DNA of 64,000 nucleotides from Bathymodiolus brooksi (taxonomy: Eukaryota; Mollusca; Bivalvia; Mytilida; Modiolidae): the NCBI GenBank assembly GCA_963680875.1, contig OY804579.1:81519095-81583094 (forward strand), written 5' to 3'. The position numbers and the translations under genes are program-made. How positions within the stretch are numbered: the stretch's first letter is position 1; each line of letters opens with the position of its first letter. The notes below the pieces were generated by a model that worked only from the letters and a program-made list of their open reading frames with translations, searched no databases and was not told the DNA's origin. Of the stretch, positions 1 through 10,874 are shown one piece after another.

Positions 1-98
1 TTACCATAATATATAAAATGTTTATGATATATCTGTGCAAAACAACTGAGGAATATTGAAGCCATAAACACTATGGCCCCAACAAGCTATTGTCAATG

Positions 99-302
99 TT
101 AATCAATTTGTTCTATTTGGACCTCTTCATATATATCATGAGATAATTCTTCCATGCCAACAATGTCGTGATGCTGATCCCAGGCTTCTACATAACCGTC
201 ACCATCATCTTGTCGATGAATATCGACACGTGCTAATGTTGCAGCGTGTTTGTTAGTGATGTGCTTGTTGGAAGAACGTTTGCGAATCGCTTGCTTGATC
301 TT
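99..302 (-). CDS. Gene Y1 last exon: cytoplasmic tail
   Basis: A last coding exon of 67 codons plus TAA. The acceptor reads tttgatttcag before AAG ATC AAG at 302 (phase 0), matching the phase-0 donor of the TM exon at 1584. The product starts basic (KIKQAIRKRSS) and becomes acidic. It has two tyrosines, in DGYVEAW and DIYEEVQI. The second fits a YxxV docking-type motif; the first lacks a +3 aliphatic residue, so a classical paired immune tyrosine motif is not shown. Unit 3 has the same exon with three residue changes. The role as a signalling tail is inferred from position after a membrane segment. Confidence 0.8.
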   Translation of the reverse strand, partial: KIKQAIRKRSSNKHITNKHAATLARVDIHRQDDGDGYVEAWDQHHDIVGMEELSHDIYEEVQIEQID

Positions 303-372
303 CTGAAATCAAATATAATACAAAGTGACTTTATTGCACTATTATTTGTTCGGAAGAAAGTGTCATTGCATA

Positions 373-445
373 TTAATGAGTGAGTGAGTGAGTGGTTGTT
401 TTCTTAACACCAACTCGACAATTATTCAGCTATATCATGGCGAAA
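373..445 (-). repeat. SINE-type 3' tail with GAGT repeats
   Basis: A GAGTGAGTGAGTGAGTGG run leads into 'caccaactcgacaatt.ttcagctatatcatgg', a divergent version of the SINE tail common in this window. Equivalent pieces lie at 25,020-25,095 and 53,820-53,890. The tRNA-like head is missing. Confidence 0.5.
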
Positions 446-820
446 AAAAGGATAATTTTCAATAAGATGATGATGAGGTTTGTTTTATACTTGATTAACA
501 TGCTTAGTTGGATTTATTTTAGAGTGCCACCTCACTGAAACAACAGTCCACGGATATACATTTCGGCCCACTCGGACACATTATCCTGATTCTGAGCCAA
601 CCAAGCATATTTATGACTTACCTACTTGACTATTTGAGATTTTTCAGCATATACATTGGATTATACGATAAACTGCGGTTAAGCACATACATGTACCTGA
701 AAAGTTGTAATGATTCGATGATCATGATGAATTTGCCACCCATGCCATTTTTATTTTTAGCCATTGTATTTTTGTGATTCTTCGATTTATTGCTTCTGAT
801 TACTCCTTTGGCTTCTTCAA

Positions 821-1440
<620 letters not shown>

Positions 1441-1583
1441 GTGATTTTAATAAATGCTCATGAAAAAAGTTTGTGATAAACTCACTAAATACATTTATTA
1501 TGGAATGAAATAATACAGAACAAATGGGGATAGTGAACATTTCTTTAAAAAAAACTATAATATTATATATTTCATATATTAAC

Positions 1584-1657
1584 CTTGATACGACAATAAG
1601 CTATCATGACTACGATGCATAACACCAGTAATACGACATTTACAACTATAATCACTA
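1584..1657 (-). CDS. Gene Y1 transmembrane exon
   Basis: A 74-bp exon with acceptor ttatttattttttgcag before TA GTG ATT (phase 1) and donor TATCAAG|GTTAAT (phase 0). It encodes one hydrophobic segment, VVIIVVNVVLLVLCIVVMIA, then YCRIK, a stop-transfer pattern for a type I protein. The same exon is at 25,810-25,883 and 54,626-54,699, where the donor is AAG|GTGACT. It joins in frame to the tail exon at 302. Confidence 0.8.
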
Positions 1658-1724
1658 CTGCAAAAAATAAATAAACGTAATTAGCATAAACTTGCAATAC
1701 CATAATACAAAAGGTACAATAGCA

Positions 1725-1995
1725 GGGCAGTCGAGGGCGTGATCGTATGGTAGCTGGATTTACAACTACCTGTGCAATCATTGCCTATGACCACTAAAGT
1801 TGTGAGTTCGAGCCTCGTGCATGATGTGGTATACTCGATGCAACTTTATGTGATAAAGTTTATCAGTGACTTGCGACAGGTCAGTGGTTTTCTCAGGTAC
1901 TCCGGTTTCCTCCACTAATAAAACTAACAGCCGCCATATAGCTGAATTATTGTTGAAAGTGATGCTAAACATCATAACCCTAACTCTAACCTTTA
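1725..1995 (+). repeat. tRNA-derived SINE
   Basis: The tRNA-like head has a B-box-like stretch 'gttgtgagttcgagcct'. The body includes 'cttgcgacaggtcagtggt', and the tail 'attgttgaaagtgatgcta' ends in a CCTAA-type run. Orthologous copies sit at the same place beside the TM exon in units 2 (25,965) and 3 (54,779), so it inserted before the segmental duplications. Confidence 0.85.
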
Positions 1996-2547
1996 TTATT
2001 ATATAGGTAAAACACACAATACAGCAACAACAACAAAAACACCAAACAAGTTCTCTGAATATCATGTCCCAATTTACAAATTTAGTATTTGAAAGAAATA
2101 GCTCCAATCATCTAACTTAATGTCGTGACAATTAGTTAATACCCAGACAAATAACACGTAATGGTCGGTTTATTTAGGAAAGTGAACAACACAAATAGAA
2201 GAAATTGTCTCCATTAATATCCATCTGACTTCTAAAATATTAAAGTATAACAAACTAAAACAAGACATGGGAGACGCACTACCACCAATATAAAGAAAAT
2301 TATTGTGAAGGAGTCCGAATTGTCCGCTACACATTTAGTGTCCGCTATAAAGGGACATAATCATCACATGTTCATAAGGAGAATTCTCGCCCTTCGTCAA
2401 GCCATAGTTGGCATTTTAATAATAACATCATAAAAACAAATGAGTCATTATCCCAGAAATTCTGCATGTATTGTTGGTTTTCATTTTCAGCCATCTTGTT
2501 TCTTTTCAATATGACAGTTGTTTTCAGTTATATAGTCCCAACTATTT

Positions 2548-2566
2548 TGTGTGTGTGTGTGTGTGT
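2548..2566. repeat. GT microsatellite
   Basis: A short TG run in the first duplicated block. Orthologous runs are longer at 26,782-26,812 and 55,596-55,627. Confidence 0.9.
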
Positions 2567-2740
2567 AAAAGAGGGGAAGTTTTAGAAGTGGACTGCAAAG
2601 TGAGGGGAGCAAGTATTCGGTGTGGTTTGGAAGCGGGGGATGGGGAAGCAGTATTTGGTGTGGGTGGGGATGGTTGAACAAGTTTTCAATACTATCAAAC
2701 AAAAAAGAAAAAAGAAAAAAGAAGTATACCCTTATTATAC

Positions 2741-3007
2741 CATTGTCTGATTGGACAATCATTTATTTTGCTTCCATGCTAGCAAATTCAGTTTTTTCTT
2801 CCAACTTTGCTCTCAGAAGTAACCCTTGTCTCCAACACCCCTGTTTGTGTGTCTGGTCCATGTACACTCGTTATTTCATTACGTTTATATTTGAATACCC
2901 TTATATACCTGGTTTACTGATTTTAACATTTGTGGTTTGTCGTATACTAGCATCGTTGTCAATAGTAACTGGAGTCGCCGTATCTTTCAACGAAGTCAAA
3001 CCTGATT
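2741..3007 (-). pseudogene. Gene Y1 exon a (broken copy of exon b)
   Basis: Acceptor (ttcattctattccag) and donor (GACAATG|GTATAA) match exon b. The frame reads SGLTSLKDTATPVTIDND... and hits TAA after SKPGI, with further disruption downstream. The same stop at the same codon occurs in units 2 and 3, so the lesion predates the segmental duplications. Exon a is phase 1 on both sides and could be skipped without a frame change. Confidence 0.75.
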
Positions 3008-3748
3008 CTGGAATAGAATGAAAGGGAAAATACTATACTAGCAGAACAGTTCCAAAATCTAATCTCAAAATCGTACAGGCAAATTCTATACCCCTAGCAC
3101 ACATATACATGACCACTCGGCGTCCTTGCTTGGAATAAACACTTCAAATTAAATGGGCGGAGTTGAGCTAGTTTTATGTGCCCAAAAAATATCATGTCCC
3201 AATTTACAAATTCAGTATTAGAAAGAAATAGTTCAAATAATCTAACTTAAAGTCGTGACAATTAGTTAATACCCAGACAAATAACACGTAATGGTTTATT
3301 TAGGAAAGGGAACAACAAAAGTAGAAGAAATTGTCTCCATTAATATCCATCTGACTTCTAAAATATAAAAGTATACCAAGCAATAACAAGACACGTGAGA
3401 CGCGCTACCACCAATATAAAGAAAATTCCTGTGAAGGAGTCCGAATTGTCTGCTACACATTTAGTGTCCACTATAAAGGGACACAATCATCACAGTTTCC
3501 TAAGGGAAAGTAGCACCCTTCGTCAAGCCATAGGTGGCATTTCAATAATAACATCATAAATTCAAATGAGTTATTATCCCAGAAATTCTGCATGTATTGT
3601 TGGTTTTCATTTTCAGCCATCTTGTTTCTTTTCAATATGTCAATTGTTTTCAGTTTGCACAGTCCCAACTATCGTTTAAGTTTTGACTTCTAACCATTAA
3701 TCAGCATTGACAAAATATGCTTGCAGAGGAGTAGGATTGGACCAGACA

Positions 3749-3751
<3 letters not shown>

Positions 3752-3785
<34 letters not shown>
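3752..3785. repeat. GT microsatellite
   Basis: An uninterrupted GT run in the second duplicated block, paralogous to the run at 2548. Open frames through it give only Cys-Val or His-Thr repeats. Confidence 0.95.
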
Positions 3786-3788
<3 letters not shown>

Positions 3789-3951
3789 AAAAGAGGGGAC
3801 ATTTTAGGTGTGAACTGCAAAGTGAGGTGAGGAAGGTTTCGGTGTAGTTTGGAAGCAGGGGGTGAGGAGGCAGTACTGGGTGGGAATGGTGGAACAAGAT
3901 TCCAATACTATCAAACAAACAAAACAAAAAAGAATAATACCATTATTATAC

Positions 3952-4232
3952 CATTGTCTGATTGGACAATACTATATTTTGCTTCCATACTAGCAAATTC
4001 AGCTTTTTCTTCAATTTGTGCTGTAAAAAGCAGTTGTCCCCTTACCCCCGGTTGCTCCAACACCCCTATTTGTGTGTCTGTCCATGTGCACTCGTCATTT
4101 CATTAAGTTTATCATTGATGTACCCCAATATACCTGGCTTACTGTTTTTAACATTTGTGGTTTGTCGTATACCAGCATCGTTGTCAATAATAACTGGAGT
4201 CGCCGTATCTTTCAACGTAGTCAAACCTGATT
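3952..4232 (-). pseudogene. Gene Y1 exon b, frameshifted
   Basis: Counterpart of the open exon at 56,824-57,102. Both splice sites are kept (attccag|AA TCA GGT; GACAATG|GTATAA). One base is missing at CATGGACAGACAC, where unit 3 has CATGGACCAGACAC, which leads to a TAG soon after. The reading up to that point (SGLTTLKDTATPVIIDND...) matches unit 3. No known domain recognised. Confidence 0.75.
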
Positions 4233-4592
4233 CTGGAATAGAATGAAAGCAAAAAATACTACACTAGCTGAACAATTCCAAAATCTAATCTAAGAATTGT
4301 AGAGGATAAATCTATACCCCTAACACATATATACATGACCACTCGCCTTCCTTGCTTGGAATAAACACTTCAAATAAAATGGGCGGAGTTGAGCTAGTTT
4401 TATATGCCGAAACCTCCTAAAACCATGAGTGTATGGCCATATGTCTTAGTTGATTTGTGGAAGTACTTGTATTTGCATGCACAATTAGCGTCTCATTATA
4501 CAACTGAATATGTATGTGTCCAAGAGGTATCCAACTTCCAACTAAGTTTGCATAGACAAAAACAAACGGCGGATACTTGGATATATTTTTAC

Positions 4593-4811
4593 CTCTTCAA
4601 ATAACCTGGTCTTATTGCATTCCTTTATCATTTTTGCTTAGACTGTTCTTTGGTTTTTTCTCTATTGACTTTATGCATTTTACTTTAAGTTTGACAGTTC
4701 TACTGTATTTGTTTTGGCATTCCCGATTTGACCAATGTTTTGTTCTTTCTCCTATAGCTATGACTTTTGTAATAGACCCCAGAAATCCACATTGAGCGAT
4801 GCCGAATGTTA
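4593..4811 (-). pseudogene. Gene Y1 exon c with stops near its 3' end
   Basis: Acceptor gaccttag|TA ACA TTC and donor GAG|GTAAAAA. The open part reads TFGIAQCGFLGSITKVIA... with conserved cysteines and a Lys-rich second half. Compared with units 2 and 3, an extra TAA triplet follows KGMQ, and a later CGA is TGA, so two in-frame stops lie just before the donor. If transcription ended here, a secreted product would result. A pseudogene is the simpler reading. Confidence 0.7.
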
Positions 4812-5024
4812 CTAAGGTCCTTAAAACCGCGTTGAGCAATACAATAAAGTAAAAAAGAAAAATACCATACAGTCAGAACAGTTCCCAAATCTAGTCGGAC
4901 AATCTTATAAACCGAGGCAAAGTCGATAGTACTAACACACACACATATAACCACGCAATAAGAGTGGCGTGATTAAATTGTGTTACACTTAATGAGTCAA
5001 AACTGTTAGAGGTATAGTGAAGGC

Positions 5025-5420
5025 AACAAGCTATATATACAAATTAAAGTTAGGTGTGAGCTTTCCATTTATATGTAGCAACATTCCAGCAGCACTTGCA
5101 TATGGTGTATACATCTCTCAGTTGATACGATATTACAGAGCTTGTGTTTCCTATCATGGTTTCCTTCATATTGCAGCTAACACTGAAACTACTGAAGCAA
5201 GGGTTCCCAGTGGTTTAGTTGAAAGTTGCACGGTCGCCAACATGACTTGGTTAACTGCTACGGAGTATCTATGTCACAAGTGACTAAGAATGTGTTCCAT
5301 TTGTCATAATGACAATCTGGTCCTTTCCTCATTCATGACTTGTCACCAGATTTATAATAAGAGTAACACGACGGGTACCACTTTCTAAGGAACCAGTTTT
5401 CAGTCAAATACTTCAATGGT
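5025..5420 (+). mobile_element. Reverse-transcriptase element fragment (C-terminal region and 3' flank)
   Basis: Plus-strand frame reads FPFICSNIPAALAYGVYISQ, then LIRYYRACVSYHGFL, a C-terminal segment I associate with an abundant bivalve retroelement RT. It continues into 3' sequence ending in 'taacacgacgggtacca'. It is decayed and lacks the catalytic core. Orthologues are at 28,140-28,520 and 57,930-59,120, the last containing the 49-bp array. Family assignment (Penelope-like or other) is not settled. Confidence 0.6.
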
Positions 5421-6418
5421 AAAGAACACTTCATACAATTTATTACATCAATAATATCATCACCTTCCGATTTGTCTGTCTGTAATCGAAGTGATATTTC
5501 TTCAGCGATCAATATCTATATAGTAATGCTGTGTTTAACATTTGCTATGTGGAAATAGTGGTCAGAGTCATGCACTCTGCCTGTCAATCTGGCCACTATT
5601 TTCACAATGAATGTTCAGTATTTGATATATTATTTCGAAAAGTGTCAATAATATACAGCGTTTAAGTACCTTTCTGTATATTTAGAAAACTGATAAGACA
5701 ACTTCATACTTTAGATTCAATTTTTTGGGAGGATGCGAATATAATTAAGAGTTTAAATGATGCAAGCGTTTTGGTGATGATATACTATTGCCAATAGTAT
5801 AATCTCCTATTGTTATTTTATGCTTCTGTTAAACATTCAAATCATACTGCTTACTCTTCGCAAGCACCTGGATTTACCCCCTGTTTCTTGGTGGGGTCCA
5901 TCTTGCTCATCTTTTTAGTTTTCTGTGTTGTGATTATTTATCTTGTTTGTCTTATTTCTGTGCTTTACGGCCGCTGTTGCCTGTATCTCAAGTTCGTCCA
6001 TTATTGATTGCACTTTCAGTTTTCGCTGTTGGCTGTGTCTCAAGTTCGTCCATTATTGATTGCCCCTTGGGTTTTCTCTAACATTTATTTTAGCGTGTTA
6101 GTTTAGATATACTATTGTCATAATATGCTATAACAGCAATTGCACAACTATATTTGTTCAAACTTTCAGGGAGTATAATATTGTTTTTCATGAACTTCAC
6201 TTGGAAACGAAAGTAGACACAAGGATCATGCACTAAATTCATACTGTTTATGTAGAAACATTGTCTTCATTATGTTTGCATAGACAATTGAATCAAAGTG
6301 TTTTGTTGTTCATTTTTACTAAAAAGTGAAGAGGATGAAAAGATGAAACAAAGTCACTATTTAAAGCAAAGAAACATCAATACCACTGTGGTACCCATAT
6401 TTTGAAATCAGTTATTAC
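5421..6418. other. Intron between exon e and exon c of Y1
   Basis: No coding exon recognised with confidence. About 5850-6070 resembles a diverged plus-strand 3' region of the RT element ('tttcttggtggggtcc', 'ctcaagttcgtccattattg', the latter repeated twice in ~60 bp). A possible splice donor at ~5466 (GGAAG|GTGATG, improved to GTAATG in the other units) has no convincing upstream exon. Confidence 0.4.
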
Positions 6419-6523
6419 CTGTTAACTGGCATAGAAAAGGTAACAGTTCTGAACAGTTTCTATTTTCATACTCATAATAATGACGTGACCATGACACAGC
6501 AGTACAGTGACGGTGGCTACTTT
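6419..6523 (-). CDS. Gene Y1 CTLD exon e (C-terminal half)
   Basis: Acceptor tatttcattttcag before AA AGT AGC, and donor TTAACAG|GTAATA; phase 1 on both sides. It encodes the cysteine-tryptophan core of a C-type-lectin-like fold: CTAVSWSR...NRNC....LPFLCQLT, corresponding to the family pattern C.A...W...C....pFiC. It is open and pairs in phase with exon d at 7548-7676. Unit 1 has three more codons at the start than units 2 and 3. No calcium-site WND motif is seen. Confidence 0.75.
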
Positions 6524-6587
6524 CTGAAAATGAAATAGAATCAAAACTATGGTATTAATTTATACAATAACCACTGAAGGGTTAGCG

Positions 6588-6755
6588 TTATGGTGTTTAA
6601 GGCCACTTTCAATAATATTTCAGCTATATCGTGGCTGTAAGTTTTTTTGGTAGAAAACCACCGTCCGGCCGCAAGTCACTGACAAACTTGATCACATAAT
6701 GTTATATCGAGTACACCTCGGCTGATCGGGATTCGAACTCAAACTACTGCAGGAT
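6588..6755 (-). repeat. SINE, antisense, internally deleted
   Basis: Starts with the tail 'atggtgtttaaggccact' and passes through 'gccgcaagtcactgacaaa' to the head 'cgggattcgaactcaaact'. Orthologous copies are at 29,640-29,840 and 60,230-60,430. Confidence 0.8.
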
Positions 6756-7219
6756 ATTCTCGAATTAACAGATCAATCTCAAGTTGATATTCAACCTGCG
6801 CAATTTATTTATTAGTACATTGATAAATTGTGACTGACTTGTCTGTGAATTTGTGTATTATGATTATTATTGTTGGTAGCGTGTTGTGTCCTTAGCTCAA
6901 CCATGCAACACAGAAATCAATATTGCCCGAGACATCTCGCGATACGCTACGCGATCTTTACACATGCATATCGAATTATATTATTATTAAAAAGAAATAA
7001 TACTTGCATAGACGATTTCATGGACATCTAGAACAGCATACAAGCGAAATAAATGTCGCCACAAGAACAGTAAATAATGCAATGTACTATCAAAACTAAA
7101 GTTCTCCTCACTCAGACATATGTGATCTTAACTGACATTGGCTATCCTGTTTATACCCGTTGGCATTGGTGCTCCCAAACATCTTTATATTGTTTGGCTT
7201 TCCAATCTTTAGATCTTGA

Positions 7220-7360
7220 GCGTACCTGATGAAGGTTATTCCAGAAACGTACCTGATGAAGGTTATTCTGAGCGTACCTGATGAAGGTTATTCCAGAAAC
7301 GTACATGATGAAAGTTATTCCAGAAACGTACCTGATGAAAGTTATTCCAGAAACGTGTCG
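7220..7360 (+). repeat. 27-bp tandem repeat with CTGATGA...GAAA motif
   Basis: About five copies of 'cgtacctgatgaaggttatt' + 'ccagaaa', period about 27 bp, followed by 'cgtgtcgtgtgcactaag'. It belongs to a dispersed element also at 21,880-21,960, 30,990-31,620, 50,520-50,610 and 61,520-61,620. Confidence 0.85.
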
Positions 7361-7547
7361 TGTGCACTAAGTTGTATATCTACGTTTTAATTACCAAAAC
7401 TAGAACAGTAACATACGATATATAAAAGATATTTATGCTTTCCATTGTATAATAACGATAATTTCTAGATACAATATTTCAAACATTGGCTGCCCATTGT
7501 GATAATGTTACTGCTATTTGATTTATACATATTACAAATGTTCATAC

Positions 7548-7676
7548 CATTTAATAACTCTCTAACACTAAAATACCCCAACCAAGAGACGATATTACTG
7601 GACTTTGATGCTAAAGGTAGTATGCTTTTCCCGTTTATGCACGTATTCACAGCTTTCGGCCAATTAAATTCATAAA
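7548..7676 (-). CDS. Gene Y1 CTLD exon d (N-terminal half)
   Basis: Acceptor attttaaaggttcag before TT TAT GAA (phase 1). Donor most likely TTAAATG|GTATGA (phase 1). The reading NWPKAVNTCINGKSILPLAS is the N-terminal CTLD pattern W..A...C....g..L, followed by SWLGYFSVRELLN in the place of the usual WiGl strand. It is open in all three units. A downstream alternative donor, AGCA|GTAACA, would add 12 codons. Confidence 0.75.
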
Positions 7677-7954
7677 CTGAACCTTTAAAATAGATATTAA
7701 GTTAATGTATTAACAAGTTAGCACTAATATACAAAAGTTGTTAAGTGACCAACCATTTTCTTACAGGAAATTGAATTAATTTTCATCTCTGAAGCTAGGC
7801 TGAAGATAGGACAAAAGGAAGATATTGGAACACCCACCCATACAATACGACAATGGTTGATTCCTAACAATAATAAATAAACTGCTACTATTGTGTTTAC
7901 TGAGTTAGTTGTTATTCTGTTTTATATCACTGTAATCAAACCAGGTTTATATGG

Positions 7955-8178
7955 TTTGGTTTATGGTTTTTAATGCCACTTTCAACAATATTTCAGTTAT
8001 ATCGTGGTAGTTAGTTTTATTGGTGGAGGAAACCGGATTGCCCGTAGAAAAAAACCGAAATGTCGCAAGTCACTAACAAACTTTATCACATAATATTCTA
8101 TCGAGTACACCTCGTCCGAGTGGAATTCGAACTCACAACTTAAGGGGTGATAACGACCACGGCTGCTCCTCCAGGTTT
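7955..8178 (-). repeat. SINE, antisense
   Basis: Tail 'ggtttttaatgccactttc', body 'ggaggaaaccggattgccc', 'gtcgcaagtcactaacaaa', head 'gtggaattcgaactcacaa'. The matching head is kept in unit 2 at 35,110-35,240, immediately after the LINE insertion. Confidence 0.85.
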
Positions 8179-8540
8179 ATATACTGTATGACTATGCACT
8201 GTACATTGTATTCTAAGTATTCTCTATGTTGCCAATAGATAATTTGTATTCATGTTTAATTCAGCCGTCATATTAGTCATCAATCCCAGTTTGCAGGTGT
8301 TAACACACATCAACTAAAACCTTACTTTAATTTATTGTACACATTTTGATATTTTTGTATCGGCACTACGTTTTACTCTCATTTCATCAGAGGTGAGTAA
8401 TACAAAATGTGCGTGTGTGTGTTGATATAGTCTTGCTTGTGTCCTGTTTTGCGTTTCAAAGATGAATTTGATGAATTTGTCAGAATTATAAATATTAACT
8501 GCAGACATGTCCTGTAATATCTTTGTGTTTGCGTTATGCA

Positions 8541-8760
8541 TATTCTACTAATAGTGAACGTAATTATTCGGGTGCCACTGGTGGAACAGGAAATGCTAAC
8601 CCTTTTGGAGCACCTGAGTTCATTCATGGGTTTCAGTGATGTTCGCGTTGCTCAATCTTCAATGTTCCGTGTTGTGTTTTGCCCGTCCTTTTTTCTCCAT
8701 TTCCGTTTGACCCTTGTATTAACTATCTGTCCTTTTTCGAATTACGTCTTCTGATCTTGA
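8541..8760 (+). mobile_element. RT-element 3' region fragment
   Basis: Contains 'cgggtgccactggtggaaca', 'gagcacctgagttcattcat' and 'ttgctcaatcttcaatgttc', a diverged copy of the 3' region also found at 19,445-19,690. Orthologue at 35,590-35,810. Confidence 0.65.
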
Positions 8761-9109
8761 AACTTGTCTTTGCTGTAAGACTAAGGTTTCCACTCACCTG
8801 ATCCTTCACATCTAAAATGATATGCTGAACTACAATCCGTGACAACAGTTGTGTTATTTTTCGAAGCAAGACAAAGGCGTGTTCTTGATATGTTATCAAA
8901 GATTTCCATTTCAGTTTCGATATCTGGAAATGATAAATCAATGGTTGCTATTTCTTCTATTTTAGTCTATTCTTAAACTTAATTCAATAAATTTTTGTTT
9001 GATATTGATGTTATATTTGTCTGAGAACAAATTAAGGTCGAACAAATCTTATCTTAGAATCTATGTAGTTTCTTTGTTAGCAGCATCCTCTTTCAAGGAA
9101 ATCTAGATA

Positions 9110-9330
9110 AACACTCTGGAATATCCATTAAAACGAGAGATATATGTACGTGCTACTGGAATGTTGCTACATATAAATGGAAAATTGAACGCATCTCTCT
9201 TTTTTCATTAAAGCTTCGTATTTAAGCGACTGGCACTTTAAATTTCTAGGTGTAGGTCTGGGTATAAAGCATGCCTAACTATATCTGTCATGCCTTTTGT
9301 TTCAAGTTCAATAGATTAGTCCAACCAATA
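9110..9330 (-). mobile_element. RT-element coding fragment, antisense
   Basis: 'gctactggaatgttgctaca' followed by a Lys/Phe-rich stretch, 'taaatttctaggtgtaggtc' and 'tttcaagttcaatagattag' is the complement of the RT C-terminal region that contains CSNIPAA...; several stops. Orthologue at 36,150-36,360. Confidence 0.55.
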
Positions 9331-9483
9331 TAGATGGGTACGAGTTATTTATGCAAACTATAATGAACCACATTGTCTATGTGAGATATGATATTCTTTT
9401 GTGTTTGGTTGTATGATATAATATTGCACCAGGTGTTTAAGAAATGCTTTGCAATCAAGGAAACCTGAGTACACATGGGCCAT

Positions 9484-9562
9484 GAACGGGATTCGAACTA
9501 ACAACTGATAGGCACTGATAACACAGGTTGTTAGTGCCTATCAGCACTAAAGTTGTGAGTTC
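9484..9562. repeat. Head-to-head inverted SINE heads
   Basis: 'gattcgaactaacaactgat' + 'aggcactgataacacag' is followed directly by its complement, 'gttgttagtgcctatcagca' + 'ctaaagttgtgagttc', making a long stem with almost no loop. The same arrangement occurs at 36,650-36,722. Confidence 0.75.
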
Positions 9563-9634
9563 TAAAGTTTGGTCATATTGTGGATGATATGTGATATGAA
9601 TACATAACACTACATGTTCTTGACAAATAATTAC

Positions 9635-9767
9635 CTCGTTCAATCTTAAATAATGCCAATCCCTTCCCAGACGAGCAGAACACATCATTGTAGAACTGGC
9701 AACTTTAAATGCAAGTTTCTTTCTTGTAAGATTTAATAGGCGTGGTAACACTTTGGCATATTTTCTT
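9635..9767 (-). pseudogene. Gene Y1 WSC exon 2 with internal stop
   Basis: Acceptor catgtttattattctag before AAG AAA (phase 0), donor GAACGAG|GTAATT (phase 1). The frame reads KKICQSVTTP...ETCI, then TAA, then SCQFYNDVFCSSGKGLALFK. Unit 2 has AAA (Lys) at the stop position, and Cys replaces Ser in its CQC motif. Skipping this exon alone would shift frame (phase 0 to 1); skipping both WSC exons would not. Confidence 0.8.
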
Positions 9768-9956
9768 CTAGAATAATAAACATGTACTTGATATTTCAAG
9801 ATAAGAATGTACAAATGATGAATATGAAATATTTTTATAAATCTAAGGTTTATCTCACTGCTCTTAGATATGTTTGTTTTATAATGCAGGTACCAAGTAC
9901 TCCTTAAAAAGGTAAACACACACACACACAGATAAATGCGCCTGGTGGACTAACGA

Positions 9957-10216
9957 GGGGAGCTTGGTGTTTAGCGCCACTTTCAACAATATTTCAGTTA
10001 TATCATGGCAGTTAGTTTTATTGGTGGAGGAAACCGGAGTGTCGGTGAAAACCACTGACCTGTCGCAAGTCACTTACAAACTTTATAACATAATGTTACA
10101 TCGAGTACACCTCGTCTGAGCGGGACTCGAACACACAACTTCAGTAGTGATAGGCACTGATTACATATGTAATTGTAGATCCAACTACCATACGATCACG
10201 ACCACGACAGCTCCGA
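9957..10216 (-). repeat. SINE, antisense, nearly full length
   Basis: Runs from 'ggtgtttagcgccactttc' through 'ggaggaaaccggagtgtcgg' and 'cgggactcgaacacacaact' to 'caactaccatacgatcacga'. Orthologue at 37,115-37,370. Confidence 0.85.
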
Positions 10217-10325
10217 TGGACTAACGAAGTATCAATATCACTGATGACTCATGATCTGTTTATACTGTCGTAATCTCTTGCCGGACATTTTCTCTCTTTA
10301 CGACACTTTTTTAAACGGTCTATAC

Positions 10326-10700
10326 AGAGGGTTTGTGGAACGGTGTCCAGATGACAATAATAAATATAACAAATTCCACAGACGTTTTAGGAATGATGTC
10401 CAGGTGATCTGAGTTCACCCTCGATTTTTAGTGGGGTTCGTGTTACTCGATCTTTAGTTTTATGTGTATGTTTTGTAGATCGTAGTTTGTCTTTTGTACT
10501 TTTTCTTTTGATCATTGTGTTGTCTGTTCTTCAATGTACGGATTCTGATTATACATTTGGTATCTTCCAACTCGCCTAGACATAACCATTTCTCCACAGG
10601 ACAATGGTAGAGGTGTTGTGGAACGGTGTCCACAGGACAATGATAGATTTAATAATTCTCATAGAGGTTTTGTTGAACGATATCCACATGACAACAATAG
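10326..10700 (+). repeat. 54-bp minisatellite, interrupted by RT-element 3' fragment
   Basis: Units of the type 'ggtttgtggaacggtgtcca' + 'gatgacaataataaatataac' at 10,330-10,390 and 10,610-10,700 are split by a plus-strand RT-element 3' fragment (about 10,400-10,585: 'tgatctgagttcaccctcga', 'gtggggttcgtgttactcga'). Unit 2 has an unbroken array at 37,556-37,930. It lies just inside the intron after WSC exon 1. Confidence 0.75.
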
Positions 10701-10713
10701 TTATAATACTTAC

Positions 10714-10874
10714 GTAATACATAAAGTAATTTGTCTTTGTGAAACATTCGGCCACACAGTCAAATATACTGGTTTTCTCGGTTGCGTTGTTTTCCTCTGG
10801 GAAGTACTTCCTTAATAGTATTTGTTTAAAAGCGGTAATAGGTCCACTAACATCGCTATATAAATCAAGACATC
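10714..10874 (-). CDS. Gene Y1 WSC exon 1
   Basis: Acceptor ttattattttcccaag before GA TGT CTT (phase 1), donor TATTAC|GTAAGT (phase 0, consensus). With the G from the signal exon it starts G-CLDLYSDVSG and ends TSIFDCVAECFTKTNYFMYY. The first three cysteines of a WSC domain (GC.D ... C...C ... f.Y) are present. The product is predicted extracellular and, by family, carbohydrate-binding. Open in units 1 and 2, three codons longer here. Confidence 0.8.

Larger units (their letters stand above)
2062..4412. repeat. Intragenic tandem duplication carrying exons a and b
   Basis: Two direct copies of a ~1.1-1.2 kb block (about 2062-3187 and 3188-4412). Each starts 'atcatgtcccaatttac', contains a GT run and one copy of the same exon, and ends near 'gggcggagttgagctag'. 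Unit 3 has both copies (about 55,101-56,265 and 56,266-57,290). Unit 2 keeps one copy plus about 150 bp of the second. Confidence 0.85.
7677..9634. other. Intron between WSC exon 2 and exon d of Y1
   Basis: Repeat-filled. Alignment with units 2/3 breaks at about 7780, where they carry a ~3.1 kb composite insertion, and resumes inside the SINE near 8090. It also holds RT-element pieces and an inverted pair of SINE heads. No exon seen. Confidence 0.6.

Noticed and set aside
7200..7360. Confident hammerhead ribozyme call
   Set aside because: Core strings match, but the stem II closing pair is A-A and stems I and III are not evident, so it is kept only as a finding to test.
9455..9925. 156-codon minus-strand frame
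   Set aside because: It overlaps WSC exon 2 in a different frame. The splice-bounded frame with the WSC cysteine pattern is preferred.
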